DNA of 64,000 nucleotides. Source: Trichococcus flocculiformis (GTDB taxonomy: Bacteria; Bacillota; Bacilli; Lactobacillales; Aerococcaceae). The stretch spans positions 1 to 64,000 of the forward strand of contig NZ_FOQC01000007.1 in NCBI RefSeq assembly GCF_900113645.1. The letters are read 5' to 3'. Both the position numbers and the translations under genes were made by a program. Positions within the stretch are counted from its first letter, which is position 1; every line of letters starts with the position of its first letter. The notes below the pieces were generated by a model. That model was given only the letters and a program-made list of their open reading frames with translations, was not told the DNA's origin and searched no databases. Shown piece by piece: positions 18,101-27,936 of the stretch.

Positions 18101-18453
18101 TGAAGACAAACCAGTTGCTTGTCGTCGAAGGCAAGCTGGAGCGGTCGAAACAAGCCGACAAAACGAATTTTTTGGTCACGCACATCTGGGATGCCGAAGC
18201 TTATCAGGAAATGATGGGTCAAAAAAAGGAGAATGTCTTTATCCGTTTGACGGCGGAAAACAACAAGCCTGAATTGTTCAATAAAATGTATCAGGTGCTG
18301 GGGAATCAGCGAGGAGATCATCCTGTTATCCTTTACAATGAAATTACCAAACAAACAATGCGTTTATCAGCAGAAAATTGGGTCGCTATTTCTATTGGAT
18401 TGCTTGAATCACTGAAGGCTGTTTTTGGAAACGAAAATGTAGCTGTCAAATGA
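15115..18453 (+). CDS. dnaE: DNA polymerase III subunit alpha DnaE
   Basis: 1112 residues, in the size range of Gram-positive DnaE. Order: N-terminal PHP domain (about 1-200), polymerase palm with GRGSAAGS (344-351) and PDIDLDFPD (383-391, catalytic Asp386 and Asp388), fingers, helix-hairpin-helix, and a C-terminal OB domain (about 980-1060). It extends primers during lagging-strand synthesis together with PolC, which is elsewhere. The first PHP motif reads HLQVISAYS where active PHP domains have HxHxxYS, so metal binding and proofreading there look lost. AAGGAGGCT precedes the ATG. The gene stands alone. Confidence 0.97.
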   Translation: MSFVHLQVISAYSLLQTTTRIEDLVRSAKTKGYQAIALTDQNVLYGQVDFFKLCKKYAIQPILGIQLDLPGIISKDRTFPLVLLAKDFEGYKKLMALSTVRNQDVPDKELFSLLDDDSSRIIAITPGEKGEIESFLNGDDQQNAKAASLAWKKIFGHGNFYLGVQLHEKMKPIIPRLLLLSQETNIPTTAMHDVRYLEPSDNFSCRVLRAIEANEKVDLQSETLDGTYYLPSCGEIERKFREADLVESAETTQKIADEIEIELPLHQSLLPRYPLPPGTTPQAYLRRLCEEGLRQRITAPDAAYEKRLAYELEVIHEMGFDDYFLIVWDVMAYARKAKIMPGAGRGSAAGSLVSYVLRITHVDPIKYNLLFERFLNKERYNMPDIDLDFPDNRRDDILHYVRDKYGSDHVAQIATFGTLAAKMSLRDTARVFGLTVAEAQAWSNAIPNQLGISLAEARQKSKELQNLISTNDVNRLLYETAEKIEGVPRHVSTHAAGVVISDNPLRDIVPLQKKNSELYLTQYTMGNIEEIGLLKMDFLGLKNLTILNDAVQLASAACKESINIWEMPMDDDRTLEIFRKADTNGVFQFESPGIKNVLRKLGPESIEDIAAVNALYRPGPMEQIDLFVSRKKGLAAIDYLHPDLKSILEVTYGVMVYQEQVMQVASRMAGFSLGEADILRRAIGKKQKSAIDEERRHFIEGSLQQGYSEQTAEQVYDYIERFANYGFNRSHSVAYSFIAYQLAYMKAHFPEAFFAALLNSVNQHSDKMREYFIELKRRNISISYPDINTSNWKFALQQQTIQFGLGGIKGLRRDFIQEIIKERQAHGYYKDFVQFLRRIHPKWLKNENITPLIFSGAFDSFGHSRATLLQSLPGMLNSIDYSGNNIDLFSILEPKYVETEEMPLLELLDLEEAALGHSLKGHPIDQFGKLYNNGAVAYVTELAYDKKMRTMGLIKDIRRIQTKKGDPMAFANLTDSTGEISITIFPEYYIRFMKLLKTNQLLVVEGKLERSKQADKTNFLVTHIWDAEAYQEMMGQKKENVFIRLTAENNKPELFNKMYQVLGNQRGDHPVILYNEITKQTMRLSAENWVAISIGLLESLKAVFGNENVAVK

Positions 18454-18501
18454 AAATAAAAAGTTGATATCCGTATATTGTTTTCATAAAAGCATAAGCT
18501 G

Positions 18502-18551
18502 CCAAAACGGCTAATCCGTTTTGGATGGATGCATCTGCATCGGATTAGCCG
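18502..18551. repeat. Two mutually exclusive hairpins before pfkA
   Basis: CCAAAACGG (18502-18510) pairs with CCGTTTTGG (18516-18524) over a CTAAT loop. CGGCTAATCCG (18508-18518) pairs instead with CGGATTAGCCG (18541-18551). Both stems are perfect and they share bases, so only one can form. No T tract follows either, so they are not classical terminators. Confidence 0.7.
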
Positions 18552-18659
18552 AATACGGGCGGTAGTAATAACAATTTGCCTAAATGTGGCGATATTCCGT
18601 ACAAGAAGCCATTATTTTTCATTGTTTCTTTTTTAACAAACAAAAAAACGTGAAATTAA

Positions 18660-18688
18660 AAGACATTTTCATAAAAAGATGATAAGAT
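18660..18688 (+). promoter_or_regulatory. Candidate pfkA promoter
   Basis: AAGACA (18660-18665), 17-base spacer, TAAGAT (18683-18688), giving a leader of about 80 bases before pfkA. Confidence 0.5.
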
Positions 18689-18768
18689 AGTGAAGGACAA
18701 ATTCAAAAAATATTTAACGCATGATTTTTTTTGGAAATTGAGAGTTTTTAACTTTATTGATGAGGTGA

Positions 18769-19737
<969 letters not shown>

Positions 19738-19788
19738 CGAAAAGTTTACTTACGTTTTACAAAATATAAAATGAGGTGCTTATTTTCT

Positions 19789-21546
19789 ATGAAAAAGACA
19801 AAAATTGTATGTACAATCGGACCTGCCAGTGAATCTGTAGAAACACTCGTCAAGTTAATCAATGCCGGTATGAATGTTGCCCGCTTAAATTTCTCGCACG
19901 GGGATTTTGAAGAACATGGTGCCCGTATCGTCAATATTCGCGAAGCTTCAAAAATCACAGGTAAAATGTGCGCTATCCTTTTGGATACAAAAGGTCCTGA
20001 AATCCGTACAAACAACATGAAAGACGGTATCGTGTCATTGATCGCCGGCGAAACAGTTAGAATCTCCATGACAGAAGTTGAGGGTACAAAAGATAAATTC
20101 TCAATCACTTACCCAGAATTGATCAACGATGTTGTTGTCGGAAACCATATTTTATTGGATGACGGCTTGATCGACCTTGAAGTGACTGAAATCGACAGAG
20201 AGAACAATGAAATTGTTACTTTGATCAAAAACTCAGGCATTCTGAAAAACAAAAAAGGTGTCAATCTTCCAGGAATCAAAACGAATTTCCCGGGAATTAC
20301 ACAAAAAGATACGGAAGATATTATCTTCGGAATCGAAAATGACGTCGACTTTATCGCAGCGAGCTTCGTGCGTCGCGCGAGCGATGTATTGGCTATCACT
20401 GAAATTTTGGAAAAACACAATGCAACCCACATCCAAATCATCCCTAAAATCGAGAACCAAGAAGGCCTTGATAACATCGATGAAATCTTGAAAGTTTCTC
20501 AAGGTCTGATGGTTGCCCGTGGTGACTTAGGAGTAGAAATCCCTACGGAAGAAGTTCCTATCGCACAAAAAATGTTGATCAAAAAATGTAACGCTTTAGG
20601 CAAACCAGTCATTACAGCAACTCAAATGCTGGATTCCATGCAACGCAACCCACGTCCTACACGTGCTGAAGCAGGGGACGTTGCCAACGCAATCTTTGAC
20701 GGTACTGATGCAGTTATGCTATCCGGAGAAACAGCTGCTGGGGATTACCCGGTTGAAGCCGTTACGACAATGGCTACAATCGCTATCCGTACGGAAGAAG
20801 CGATCGTTGGACAAGATGCATTTGCTTTGAAAGCATACAGCAACACAGATATGGCTGAAGCAATCGGTCAATCGGTTGGACATACAGCCCGCAACCTTAA
20901 CATCCAAACAATCGTTGCCGCTACTGAATCTGGACATACAGCGCGCATGATCTCTAAATACCGTCCGAAATCACACATCGTTGCAGTCACTTTCTCGGAG
21001 CGTCAAAGACGTGGATTGGCACTTTCATGGGGTGTGTATCCATTCGTAACCGAAAAACCTGATTCAACTGATGAAATGATGGAATTGGCTGCAAAAGTTG
21101 CCAAAGAAGAAAAATTCGCTAAAGAAGGCGACTTGATCATCATCACTGCCGGCGTACCAGTAGGCGAACGCGGAACAACAAACTTGATGAAGATCCAATT
21201 GATCGGAACCAAATTGACTTCCGGCCAAGGTATCGGCGACAAATCTGTCATCGGAAAAGCTGTTGTAGCTCTTTCAGCTGAGGAAGCAATCGCTAAAGCT
21301 ACAGAAGATTGCATCTTGGTGTTGAAGAACTCCGATAAAGACTATACACCTGCATTTGAAAAAGCTGCAGCAGTAATCGTTGAAGCTGGCGGCTTGACAA
21401 GTCATGCTGCTGTTGTTGGTATCGCAAATGGAATTCCGGTAATCGTAGGAGCAGAAAATGTGACTGCATTAGTGCAAGACAACGAATTGATCACAATCGA
21501 TTCTCGTCGTGGCATCATCTACCGCGGTGCAACTACTACCATCTAA
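19789..21546 (+). CDS. pyk: Pyruvate kinase with C-terminal PEP-utiliser domain
   Basis: 585 residues, the long Bacillus-type pyruvate kinase. The barrel starts [12 protein letters not shown] and has [12 protein letters not shown] and TATQMLDSM; the allosteric C domain has [11 protein letters not shown]. An extra domain (about 480-585) resembles the phosphohistidine domain of PEP-using enzymes and keeps [11 protein letters not shown] with His539. The enzyme makes pyruvate and ATP at the end of glycolysis. ATG 19789 is chosen because ATGAGGTGCT is just upstream. It pairs with pfkA as in other Lactobacillales and ends at a terminator. Confidence 0.98.
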   Translation: MKKTKIVCTIGPASESVETLVKLINAGMNVARLNFSHGDFEEHGARIVNIREASKITGKMCAILLDTKGPEIRTNNMKDGIVSLIAGETVRISMTEVEGTKDKFSITYPELINDVVVGNHILLDDGLIDLEVTEIDRENNEIVTLIKNSGILKNKKGVNLPGIKTNFPGITQKDTEDIIFGIENDVDFIAASFVRRASDVLAITEILEKHNATHIQIIPKIENQEGLDNIDEILKVSQGLMVARGDLGVEIPTEEVPIAQKMLIKKCNALGKPVITATQMLDSMQRNPRPTRAEAGDVANAIFDGTDAVMLSGETAAGDYPVEAVTTMATIAIRTEEAIVGQDAFALKAYSNTDMAEAIGQSVGHTARNLNIQTIVAATESGHTARMISKYRPKSHIVAVTFSERQRRGLALSWGVYPFVTEKPDSTDEMMELAAKVAKEEKFAKEGDLIIITAGVPVGERGTTNLMKIQLIGTKLTSGQGIGDKSVIGKAVVALSAEEAIAKATEDCILVLKNSDKDYTPAFEKAAAVIVEAGGLTSHAAVVGIANGIPVIVGAENVTALVQDNELITIDSRRGIIYRGATTTI

Positions 21547-21572
21547 GCTGAACTAAATTAGAGAGCATCTTT

Positions 21573-21602
21573 GGGTCTGGGACGAGAGTCTCGGACCCTT
21601 TT
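21573..21602 (+). terminator. pfkA-pyk terminator
   Basis: GGGTCTGGGAC (21573-21583) pairs with GTCTCGGACCC around GAGA, with mismatches in the middle, then TTTTG. Confidence 0.8.
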
Positions 21603-21697
21603 GCTTTGTTTGAATCCTATCTTCCTGATGATTCCATCGGCAAATAGGAAAATATGCTCAAATATAACAAATATGTCAAGCGCGGGATAACGACACT

Positions 21698-21726
21698 TTG
21701 GAAATCATTTTGTGATATGATAAAAT
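21698..21726 (+). promoter_or_regulatory. cvfB promoter
   Basis: TTGGAA (21698-21703), 17-base spacer, TAAAAT (21721-21726), 41 bases before the cvfB start. Confidence 0.65.
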
Positions 21727-21767
21727 GGAAGAAATACAGCGACGGAAGGACCGTCTGGAGGAGAATT

Positions 21768-22634
21768 ATGAGTAAAGTATTAGGTACAATCATTACGGGT
21801 GTGATCGTGGACGAGAACGAAAAGAGTGTCTTCGTTCAGAAGGACGGCATCACTTACAGATTGGATAAAGATGAATCGGAAACAGCATTGCAATTGGGGG
21901 ACACTGTTAAAGGCTTCGTATACGAGGGCATGAACAAGCAACTTCGCATGACCTTAAAAGAACCAGCTAGCCAAGTAGGAAAATACGGCTGGGGAACAGT
22001 TGTGGCAGTCCGGAAAGATTTGGGCGTGTTTGTGGATATCGGCCTTGACGACAAAGAAATTGTGGTTTCTTTGGATAACTTGCCCGACATCAAAGCGCTA
22101 TGGCCAAAAAAAGGAGATCGATTGCTGATTGCCTTAGAGCAAGACAGTAAAGACCGTCTTTGGGGAATCATTGCTGATGAACCGGTATTCCGTTCCATTT
22201 CCCGTACTCCGGGTGAGGAATTGAAAAATAAGGACGTCACCGGAACCGTCTTCCGTTTGAAATTAGTAGGAACGTTCATCCTGACGGATGATCATTACAT
22301 CGGATTCATTCACCCATCCGAGCGGGAGATTGAACCGCGCTTGGGCGAAGTCGTCAGCGGTCGGGTTGTCGGCATCAGTCAACACGGCATGCTGAATCTG
22401 TCCTTGAAACCGCGTGCTCACGAAGCAATCAGTGAGGATGCAGCCATGATTCTGGTGTTGTTGGAGCAGAGCCCAACGCATAGCTTGCCTTATTGGGACA
22501 AGAGTGATCCAGAAGCAATCAAAGAATACTTTGGTATCAGCAAAGCGCAGTTCAAAAGGGCTTTGGGCCATTTGTTGAAAGCCAGACTGATCATCCAAGA
22601 AGACGGACACACTAAATTAATCAAAAAGGATTAG
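21768..22634 (+). CDS. cvfB: CvfB family S1-domain RNA-binding protein
   Basis: 288 residues. The protein consists of S1-like beta barrels, the clearest being residues 65-130 (GKYGWGTVVAVRKDLGVFVDIG) and about 150-215, and a C-terminal winged-helix part (about 225-288, AIKEYFGISKAQFKRALGHLLK) as in CvfB/YitL. In Staphylococcus CvfB affects virulence gene expression through RNA binding. ATG 21768 is chosen for the GGAGGAGAATT before it; the open frame extends upstream without homology. It comes 33 bases before fur. Confidence 0.88.
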   Translation: MSKVLGTIITGVIVDENEKSVFVQKDGITYRLDKDESETALQLGDTVKGFVYEGMNKQLRMTLKEPASQVGKYGWGTVVAVRKDLGVFVDIGLDDKEIVVSLDNLPDIKALWPKKGDRLLIALEQDSKDRLWGIIADEPVFRSISRTPGEELKNKDVTGTVFRLKLVGTFILTDDHYIGFIHPSEREIEPRLGEVVSGRVVGISQHGMLNLSLKPRAHEAISEDAAMILVLLEQSPTHSLPYWDKSDPEAIKEYFGISKAQFKRALGHLLKARLIIQEDGHTKLIKKD

Positions 22635-22667
22635 GTCTTCAGCCTGTCCTTAAAGGAGCCGACAGCA

Positions 22668-23123
22668 GTGACGGAATTGTCATTAAATACCATCAAAAAA
22701 CAATTGCAAGAGGCAGGATTCAAGCTCACTCCGCAACGAGAAGCGACTGTCAGCGTGCTGCTGGAAAAGGAAAAAGAGCATCTCAGTGCGGAGGAAATTT
22801 TCCTGCTGTTGCGGCTTAAGCATCCCGACATTGGCCTTGCCACGGTCTATCGGACTTTGGAAATCTTGACGGAGCTGAACATCACCTACAAAGTTGTGTT
22901 TGAAGACGGGTTATCCCGCTACGATTTAAGAAGGACCAGCAATGAACATTTCCATCATCACCTTTTGTGCATAGAATGCGGCAATATCGAGGAAATACAC
23001 GAAGATTTGTTGGGTGAGGTCGAAAAGGATGTCGAAGCGCGCTATCAATTCGTGGTTAAGGATCATCGTTTGACTTTTCATGGCATCTGCCGGGATTGCC
23101 AACAAAAAATGAGGAATAAATAG
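22668..23123 (+). CDS. fur: Fur family metal-responsive repressor
   Basis: 151 residues. The winged helix has GLATVYRTLEIL (56-67). The dimerisation part has the His cluster HFHHH (94-98) and two CxxC zinc pairs, Cys101/Cys104 and Cys141/Cys144. Sequence and place next to xerD-deoB-punA match Bacillus fur, but Fur, PerR and Zur cannot be told apart with certainty by eye. The start is GTG 22668 with AAAGGAGCC upstream. It lies 29 bases before xerD. Confidence 0.88.
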   Translation: MTELSLNTIKKQLQEAGFKLTPQREATVSVLLEKEKEHLSAEEIFLLLRLKHPDIGLATVYRTLEILTELNITYKVVFEDGLSRYDLRRTSNEHFHHHLLCIECGNIEEIHEDLLGEVEKDVEARYQFVVKDHRLTFHGICRDCQQKMRNK

Positions 23124-23152
23124 ACTCAAAAAGATGAAATGGGTTAAAGGTT

Positions 23153-24043
23153 ATGGAAGAAGAAATTAATGTATACGGGCGTTATTTAAGGATTGAGCGA
23201 GGTCTTTCGGATAACACGATCACCAGTTACCAACGAGACCTCAGAAAATATAGCCATTTTTTGGAAAAGAATGAGATTCATGCATTCGGAGATGTCACCA
23301 AGCCGGATGTACTTTTGTATCTTCAATTCTTGAATGAAGAAAAATTGGCCACAGCCTCAATCGGGAGAATGATCACGAGTCTCCGGAAATTCCATCAATA
23401 CTTGAAGCAAGAGGGATTAATCGAAAACGATCCGATGGTCACCATCCAATTACCGAAAAAACAGCAAAAATTGCCGAAAGTGCTCTCGATGGATGAAATC
23501 GAACGTTTGATGGCTGCTCCCGATGTCAAAACAGTCTTAGGCTTGAGGGATCGTGCCATATTGGAACTGTTGTATGCCACCGGTCTTCGTGTCAGTGAAC
23601 TCATCCACATTACGATGAGTGAAATCCATCTGGATATCGGGTTCATCCAAACAATCGGGAAGGGCGATAAAGAAAGAATTGTTCCGTTGGGGGAGGAAGC
23701 CGCCTTCTGGATTTCGGAATATTTGTCGGACAGTCGACCAGCTTTGGCTCACGGAAGGAAAGAGACGGCTTATTTGTTCCTGAATTTCCACGGTAACGGA
23801 TTCACACGACAAGGAATCTGGAAAAATCTAAAACAAACCGTGCGGGATGCCGGCATCAATAAAAATGTATCTCCGCACATGTTGCGCCATTCCTTTGCAA
23901 CACATATACTGGAAAACGGAGCCGACCTGAGGATTGTGCAGGAACTATTGGGGCATGCTGACATTTCTACTACCCAGATTTATACGCACATTACGACAGA
24001 GAGAATGGCAGAAATTTATCAAAAATATCATCCTCGTGCTTGA
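23153..24043 (+). CDS. xerD: Site-specific tyrosine recombinase XerD
   Basis: 296 residues. The SAM-like DNA-binding domain covers about 1-85 and the catalytic domain has the full set Arg146 (TGLRVSEL), His242 and Arg245 ([10 protein letters not shown]), His268 (LGHADIST) and nucleophile Tyr277 (IYTHI). With a XerC partner it resolves chromosome dimers at dif. A plain chromosomal gene in its usual fur-xerD-deoB setting rather than a phage integrase. The upstream GGGTTAAAGG is a modest ribosome site. Confidence 0.95.
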   Translation: MEEEINVYGRYLRIERGLSDNTITSYQRDLRKYSHFLEKNEIHAFGDVTKPDVLLYLQFLNEEKLATASIGRMITSLRKFHQYLKQEGLIENDPMVTIQLPKKQQKLPKVLSMDEIERLMAAPDVKTVLGLRDRAILELLYATGLRVSELIHITMSEIHLDIGFIQTIGKGDKERIVPLGEEAAFWISEYLSDSRPALAHGRKETAYLFLNFHGNGFTRQGIWKNLKQTVRDAGINKNVSPHMLRHSFATHILENGADLRIVQELLGHADISTTQIYTHITTERMAEIYQKYHPRA

Positions 24044-24088
24044 AGTTTACTTGCTCAAGGAAGCTGAGGATCCGGGAGGAATAAAATC

Positions 24089-25258
24089 ATGAAATTTAAT
24101 CGCATCCATTTGATCGTTTTGGATTCAGTCGGCATAGGGGAAGCGCCGGATGCCGATAAGTTCGGCGATGTTGGATCGGATACGCTTGGACATATCGCAG
24201 CAGTCGCTGGGCTGGAAATTCCTAATCTGGAAACATTGGGATTGGGAAACATACGCGAACTCAGCGGCGTAAAGTCTGACAGCGCGTCACTTGGCTACTA
24301 TACAAAACTCGAGGAGGAGTCCGTCGGTAAAGACACCATGACAGGCCACTGGGAAATCATGGGACTGAACATCCAGTCTCCATTCCGCGTTTTTCCTGAA
24401 GGTTTTCCGCAAGAATTAATCCAGAAAATCGAATCTCACACAGGCCGGAGAATTATCGGAAACAAACCGGCCAGCGGGACCGAAATTCTGGATGAGTTTG
24501 GTGAGCACCAAATGAAGACCGGCGATCTGATCGTCTACACATCAGCGGATCCGGTGTTGCAGATTGCCGCCCACGAAGACATCATTCCGCTTGAGGAATT
24601 GTATGCAATCTGCGAATATGTCAGAGAGATTACATTAGAGGATCCCTACATGATCGGAAGGATCATCGCCAGACCGTATATCGGAACTCCCGGACATTTT
24701 ACCCGCACAAGCAATCGACACGATTACGCCTTGGATCCGTTCGGGAAAACAACGCTGGATTACTTGAAGGAATCGGGTTATGATGTCATTGCCATCGGTA
24801 AAATCAATGATATCTACAACGGCCAAGGCATAACGGAATATGTCCGTACGAAAAGTAATATGGACGGCGTGGACCAGTTGCTGAAAGTCATGGAAAAAGA
24901 TTTTCGGGGTTTGAGTTTCCTGAATCTTGTCGACTTTGATGCGCTCTTCGGACACCGCAGAGACGTGAATGGTTACGCTAAGGCAATCGAAGACTTTGAT
25001 GGGCGTATCCCTGAAATAGTGACTGCTTTAGCGGATGATGATTTGCTGTTGATCACCGCAGATCATGGTAACGATCCAACATTCCCAGGGACAGACCATA
25101 CGCGCGAATATGTTCCATTGTTGGCTTATTCGAAAAAAATGGCGGGTCGCGGCAAGATGAATCAAGGCAAATTTGCGGATATCGGAGCGACCGTATCCGA
25201 TAATTTTCAGGTGTCCGCTACTCAAAATGGCCGTAGTTTTTTGGATGAATTGAACTAG
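24089..25258 (+). CDS. deoB: Phosphopentomutase
   Basis: 389 residues, alkaline-phosphatase superfamily. Metal-binding blocks: [18 protein letters not shown] and GSDTLGHIA near the N-terminus, [10 protein letters not shown], and TADHGNDPT near the C-terminus. It interconverts ribose or deoxyribose 1- and 5-phosphates. GGGAGGAATA precedes the ATG. punA starts only 14 bases after it, so the two act together in nucleoside salvage: PunA releases the pentose 1-phosphate that DeoB converts. Confidence 0.97.
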   Translation: MKFNRIHLIVLDSVGIGEAPDADKFGDVGSDTLGHIAAVAGLEIPNLETLGLGNIRELSGVKSDSASLGYYTKLEEESVGKDTMTGHWEIMGLNIQSPFRVFPEGFPQELIQKIESHTGRRIIGNKPASGTEILDEFGEHQMKTGDLIVYTSADPVLQIAAHEDIIPLEELYAICEYVREITLEDPYMIGRIIARPYIGTPGHFTRTSNRHDYALDPFGKTTLDYLKESGYDVIAIGKINDIYNGQGITEYVRTKSNMDGVDQLLKVMEKDFRGLSFLNLVDFDALFGHRRDVNGYAKAIEDFDGRIPEIVTALADDDLLLITADHGNDPTFPGTDHTREYVPLLAYSKKMAGRGKMNQGKFADIGATVSDNFQVSATQNGRSFLDELN

Positions 25259-25272
25259 TGAGGTGTGTGGAT

Positions 25273-26091
25273 ATGACAAATAATCAAAATAATATACGAA
25301 TAGCCGCCAAATTTTTAGAAGAAAAAGGTTTATTGGAACCTGAATTCGGTTTAATTTTGGGTTCAGGCTTAGGCGAGTTGGCCGAAGAAATCACAGATGC
25401 AATTGCGATTCCTTATGAAGGAATTCCTTATTTTCCGATTTCGACAGTTGAAGGGCACAAAGGCCAACTTGTTTATGGAAATCTGAGCGGGAAAAAAGTC
25501 ATCGCGATGCAGGGGCGCTTCCATTTCTATGAGGGGTACGGGCTCGAAGCAGTTACTTTTCCGATAAGGGTAATGAAGCAACTGGGCGTTCACTCGTTGG
25601 CGCTGACAAATGCCGCAGGTGGCATCAGTTATGCCTTTACACCAGGAGATCTGATGCTGATCACGGATCACATCAATCTGACGGGCCAAAACCCCTTAAT
25701 CGGACCGAATGACCCCGAGCAAGGACCGCGTTTCACAGACATGAGCCAAGCCTATGATGCCGAATATCAAGCGAAAATAAAACAAGTCGCTTCGCAGATG
25801 GGATTGGATTTGAAGGAAGGTGTTTACCTCGGACTGACAGGTCCGACTTATGAAACACCAGCAGAAATCCGGATGTGCCGTGTACTCGGGGCAGACGCTG
25901 TCGGTATGTCCACCGTGCCGGAAGCCATTGTGGCTCGTCATGCAGGTTTGCGCATTTTCGGTATTTCCTGTATAACTAATTTAGCTTCAGGCATGCAAGC
26001 AACCCTGAATCATGAAGAAGTCGTCGAAACGACCACCCGAGTCAAAGAAACATTCAAAACATTATTGAAGAATACGTTGACTGCTCTGTAA
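25273..26091 (+). CDS. punA: Purine nucleoside phosphorylase
   Basis: 272 residues, trimeric PNP family. Phosphate-binding GSGLGELAEE, HKGQLVYG, MQGRFHFYEGY, TNAAGGI and GPTYETPAEIRM (purine site) are all present. It splits purine nucleosides with phosphate. ATG 25273 follows TGAGGTGTG; a GTG at 25258 is in frame but lies inside the deoB stop region ahead of that site. It is the partner of deoB. Confidence 0.97.
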   Translation: MTNNQNNIRIAAKFLEEKGLLEPEFGLILGSGLGELAEEITDAIAIPYEGIPYFPISTVEGHKGQLVYGNLSGKKVIAMQGRFHFYEGYGLEAVTFPIRVMKQLGVHSLALTNAAGGISYAFTPGDLMLITDHINLTGQNPLIGPNDPEQGPRFTDMSQAYDAEYQAKIKQVASQMGLDLKEGVYLGLTGPTYETPAEIRMCRVLGADAVGMSTVPEAIVARHAGLRIFGISCITNLASGMQATLNHEEVVETTTRVKETFKTLLKNTLTAL

Positions 26092-26126
26092 CAAACGGGT
26101 AAATACAAAGTGAGAAGGAGATCGAA

Positions 26127-26519
26127 GTGTTCATTTCTTATAATCAATCATATGAAAAAATAGCTATGGGACTACTTTCTTATGTAACAGATCTAAAAAA
26201 TGTGGCGAGGCTGAAGCCAGAAATGGAAAGCTACATCGAAAATGTTGATAGGAAGCTCTTCTTGTGGAAAGATGAAGTGACTGATAATATTGTTGCTCTG
26301 ATAGGTGTGGAAATAAGCGAGGCAATGGTGCTCGTCCGTCATATTGCCGTTTCCCCTTCATTTCGTAATGAAGGGATTGTTCATCGGCTGTTGGATGGTC
26401 TGCAACAACACTACCCTACAAGCACAATCAATGGCACGCTGGAAACCGCGCCGTTCATCGCCAAGTGGAACCAGAAACAACTGAACCGAAGTGATGAGGA
26501 ATCGAGTGGATCATTGTGA
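26127..26519 (+). CDS. ribT: RibT-like GNAT-family protein
   Basis: 130 residues with a GNAT acetyltransferase outline: AMVLVRHIAVSPSFRNEGIVHRLLDGLQ is the acetyl-CoA binding strand-helix with the R/Q-x-x-G-x-G/A loop degenerate (RNEGIV). In Bacillus the similar ribT lies between the riboflavin operon and scpA; here the rib biosynthesis genes are missing but the scpA link remains. Its substrate is unknown. The start is GTG 26127 behind GAGAAGGAGA. Its stop overlaps the scpA start (GTGA). Confidence 0.7.
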   Translation: MFISYNQSYEKIAMGLLSYVTDLKNVARLKPEMESYIENVDRKLFLWKDEVTDNIVALIGVEISEAMVLVRHIAVSPSFRNEGIVHRLLDGLQQHYPTSTINGTLETAPFIAKWNQKQLNRSDEESSGSL

Positions 26520-27289
26520 GCGAACAAAATGAACTCACCCTCATATTGCCGGATTTTGAGGGACCATTGGATCTCCTCCTGCACTTAATCAAAGAGCTCA
26601 AAGTTGATATTTTTGATATTCCGATTACGGAAGTGACTTTTCAATATTTGCGTTACTTAGACACGATGCAGGAGATGAAATTAGATATCGCCGGCGATTA
26701 TTTGTTGATGGCTGCGACATTGTTGGAAATTAAAAGCCGTATGTTGCTTCCGAAAAAAGAAGTGACTTTCGAAGAGGAATTTTACGAAGAGGGTGAAGAT
26801 CCAAGGGAAAGCCTGATCCAACAATTGGTGGAATACAAGCAATTTCAGGAAGCCGCCAAAGCGCTTAAAACGATGGAAGAGGAGCGCGGCTTATATTTCA
26901 CGAAGCCCGCAACGGACCTGGAGGAGCTTCAACAAGCGATTCCGCTTGCCCCGGGCGAAGTTTCAGCTGCAGACCTTATCGCTGCACTTCAGAAAATGTA
27001 TCAGAAATTGCAAAAAAAGAAGCCGCTGCAGGCCAGAATGGAGCAGGAACAATATACGGTGGATCAGACGATGACTTGGATCATGGAGAAGTTGGACAAC
27101 CTGCCGCATGATTCTGACCAGAGGCTGCCCTTTACGGATTTCTTTGAAGTGCAGACCAAAGCGCAGATCGTGAATACATTTTTGGCGATGCTGGAATTGG
27201 TCAAAGAAAGAAAAATCAATTTTTCGCAGGAAAGCACCTATGGAGACATTTATATATTACGTAATATGGGAGTTTTAGCAAATGAATAA
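26516..27289 (+). CDS. scpA: Segregation and condensation protein ScpA
   Basis: 257 residues, kleisin of the bacterial SMC complex. The N-terminus has the typical LPDFEGPLDLLLHLIKELKVDIFDIPI and LLMAATLLEIKSRMLLP blocks, which bind the SMC neck; the C-terminal winged helix (about 180-257) binds the SMC head. The start is GTG 26516, overlapping the previous stop by four bases. It overlaps scpB by eight bases, which suggests translational coupling and matched amounts. Confidence 0.95.
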   Translation: MSEQNELTLILPDFEGPLDLLLHLIKELKVDIFDIPITEVTFQYLRYLDTMQEMKLDIAGDYLLMAATLLEIKSRMLLPKKEVTFEEEFYEEGEDPRESLIQQLVEYKQFQEAAKALKTMEEERGLYFTKPATDLEELQQAIPLAPGEVSAADLIAALQKMYQKLQKKKPLQARMEQEQYTVDQTMTWIMEKLDNLPHDSDQRLPFTDFFEVQTKAQIVNTFLAMLELVKERKINFSQESTYGDIYILRNMGVLANE

Positions 27290-27902
27290 AAAAGGGGCAC
27301 TGGAGAGTCTGCTGTTTGTGGCAGGGGATGATGGCTTGAGTATGGATGAGATCACCTCTTTATTGGAGACCACCCCATTGGAAGCGCAAAATTTGTTGAC
27401 CGAAATGCGGGCGAGTCATAACGACAACATCCATTCCGGTTTGACGCTCATTGAAACCCGCAAAAGATACCAACTCGCCACAAAAAGAGAGTATGCGGAA
27501 CTCATCAAAATGTACGCTGTTTCGCCATTCGCGACCCACTTATCGCAAGCTGCCCTGGAGACGCTGGCGATCATCGCATACAAGCAACCCTTGACGCGGA
27601 TGGAAATCGATCAGATCCGCGGCGTGCAGTCAGCAGGACTGGTCCAAAGGTTGTTGCTGAGAGGCTTGATAAAGGAAATCGGACGTTCCGAAACACCGGG
27701 AAGACCGATCATTTACGGAACGACCGACTATTTCATGAATTATTTCGGACTGACCACAATTGATGATCTGCCGAATGTGGATGAATTATTCCAAATGCAG
27801 GATAATGAATCTTTTGATCTTTTTGATTTTCCTATTGATGAAAATCAAGATAGCCAACTTGCTTTTTTCAAAGCAGATTCCGTCATACCGGAACAAGAAT
27901 GA
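27282..27902 (+). CDS. scpB: Segregation and condensation protein ScpB
   Basis: 206 residues, two winged-helix domains: about 1-75 and 85-160, with AALETLAIIAYKQPLTRMEIDQIRGV and GLIKEIGRSETPGRPIIYGTT. The acidic tail after residue 175 is variable. It is the KITE subunit that holds ScpA within the SMC complex. It overlaps the end of scpA and is followed 34 bases later by rluB, the common Firmicutes order. Confidence 0.95.
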   Translation: MNKKGALESLLFVAGDDGLSMDEITSLLETTPLEAQNLLTEMRASHNDNIHSGLTLIETRKRYQLATKREYAELIKMYAVSPFATHLSQAALETLAIIAYKQPLTRMEIDQIRGVQSAGLVQRLLLRGLIKEIGRSETPGRPIIYGTTDYFMNYFGLTTIDDLPNVDELFQMQDNESFDLFDFPIDENQDSQLAFFKADSVIPEQE

Positions 27903-27936
27903 CCGACAAAAACAAATAAGAATAATAGGTGAATAA

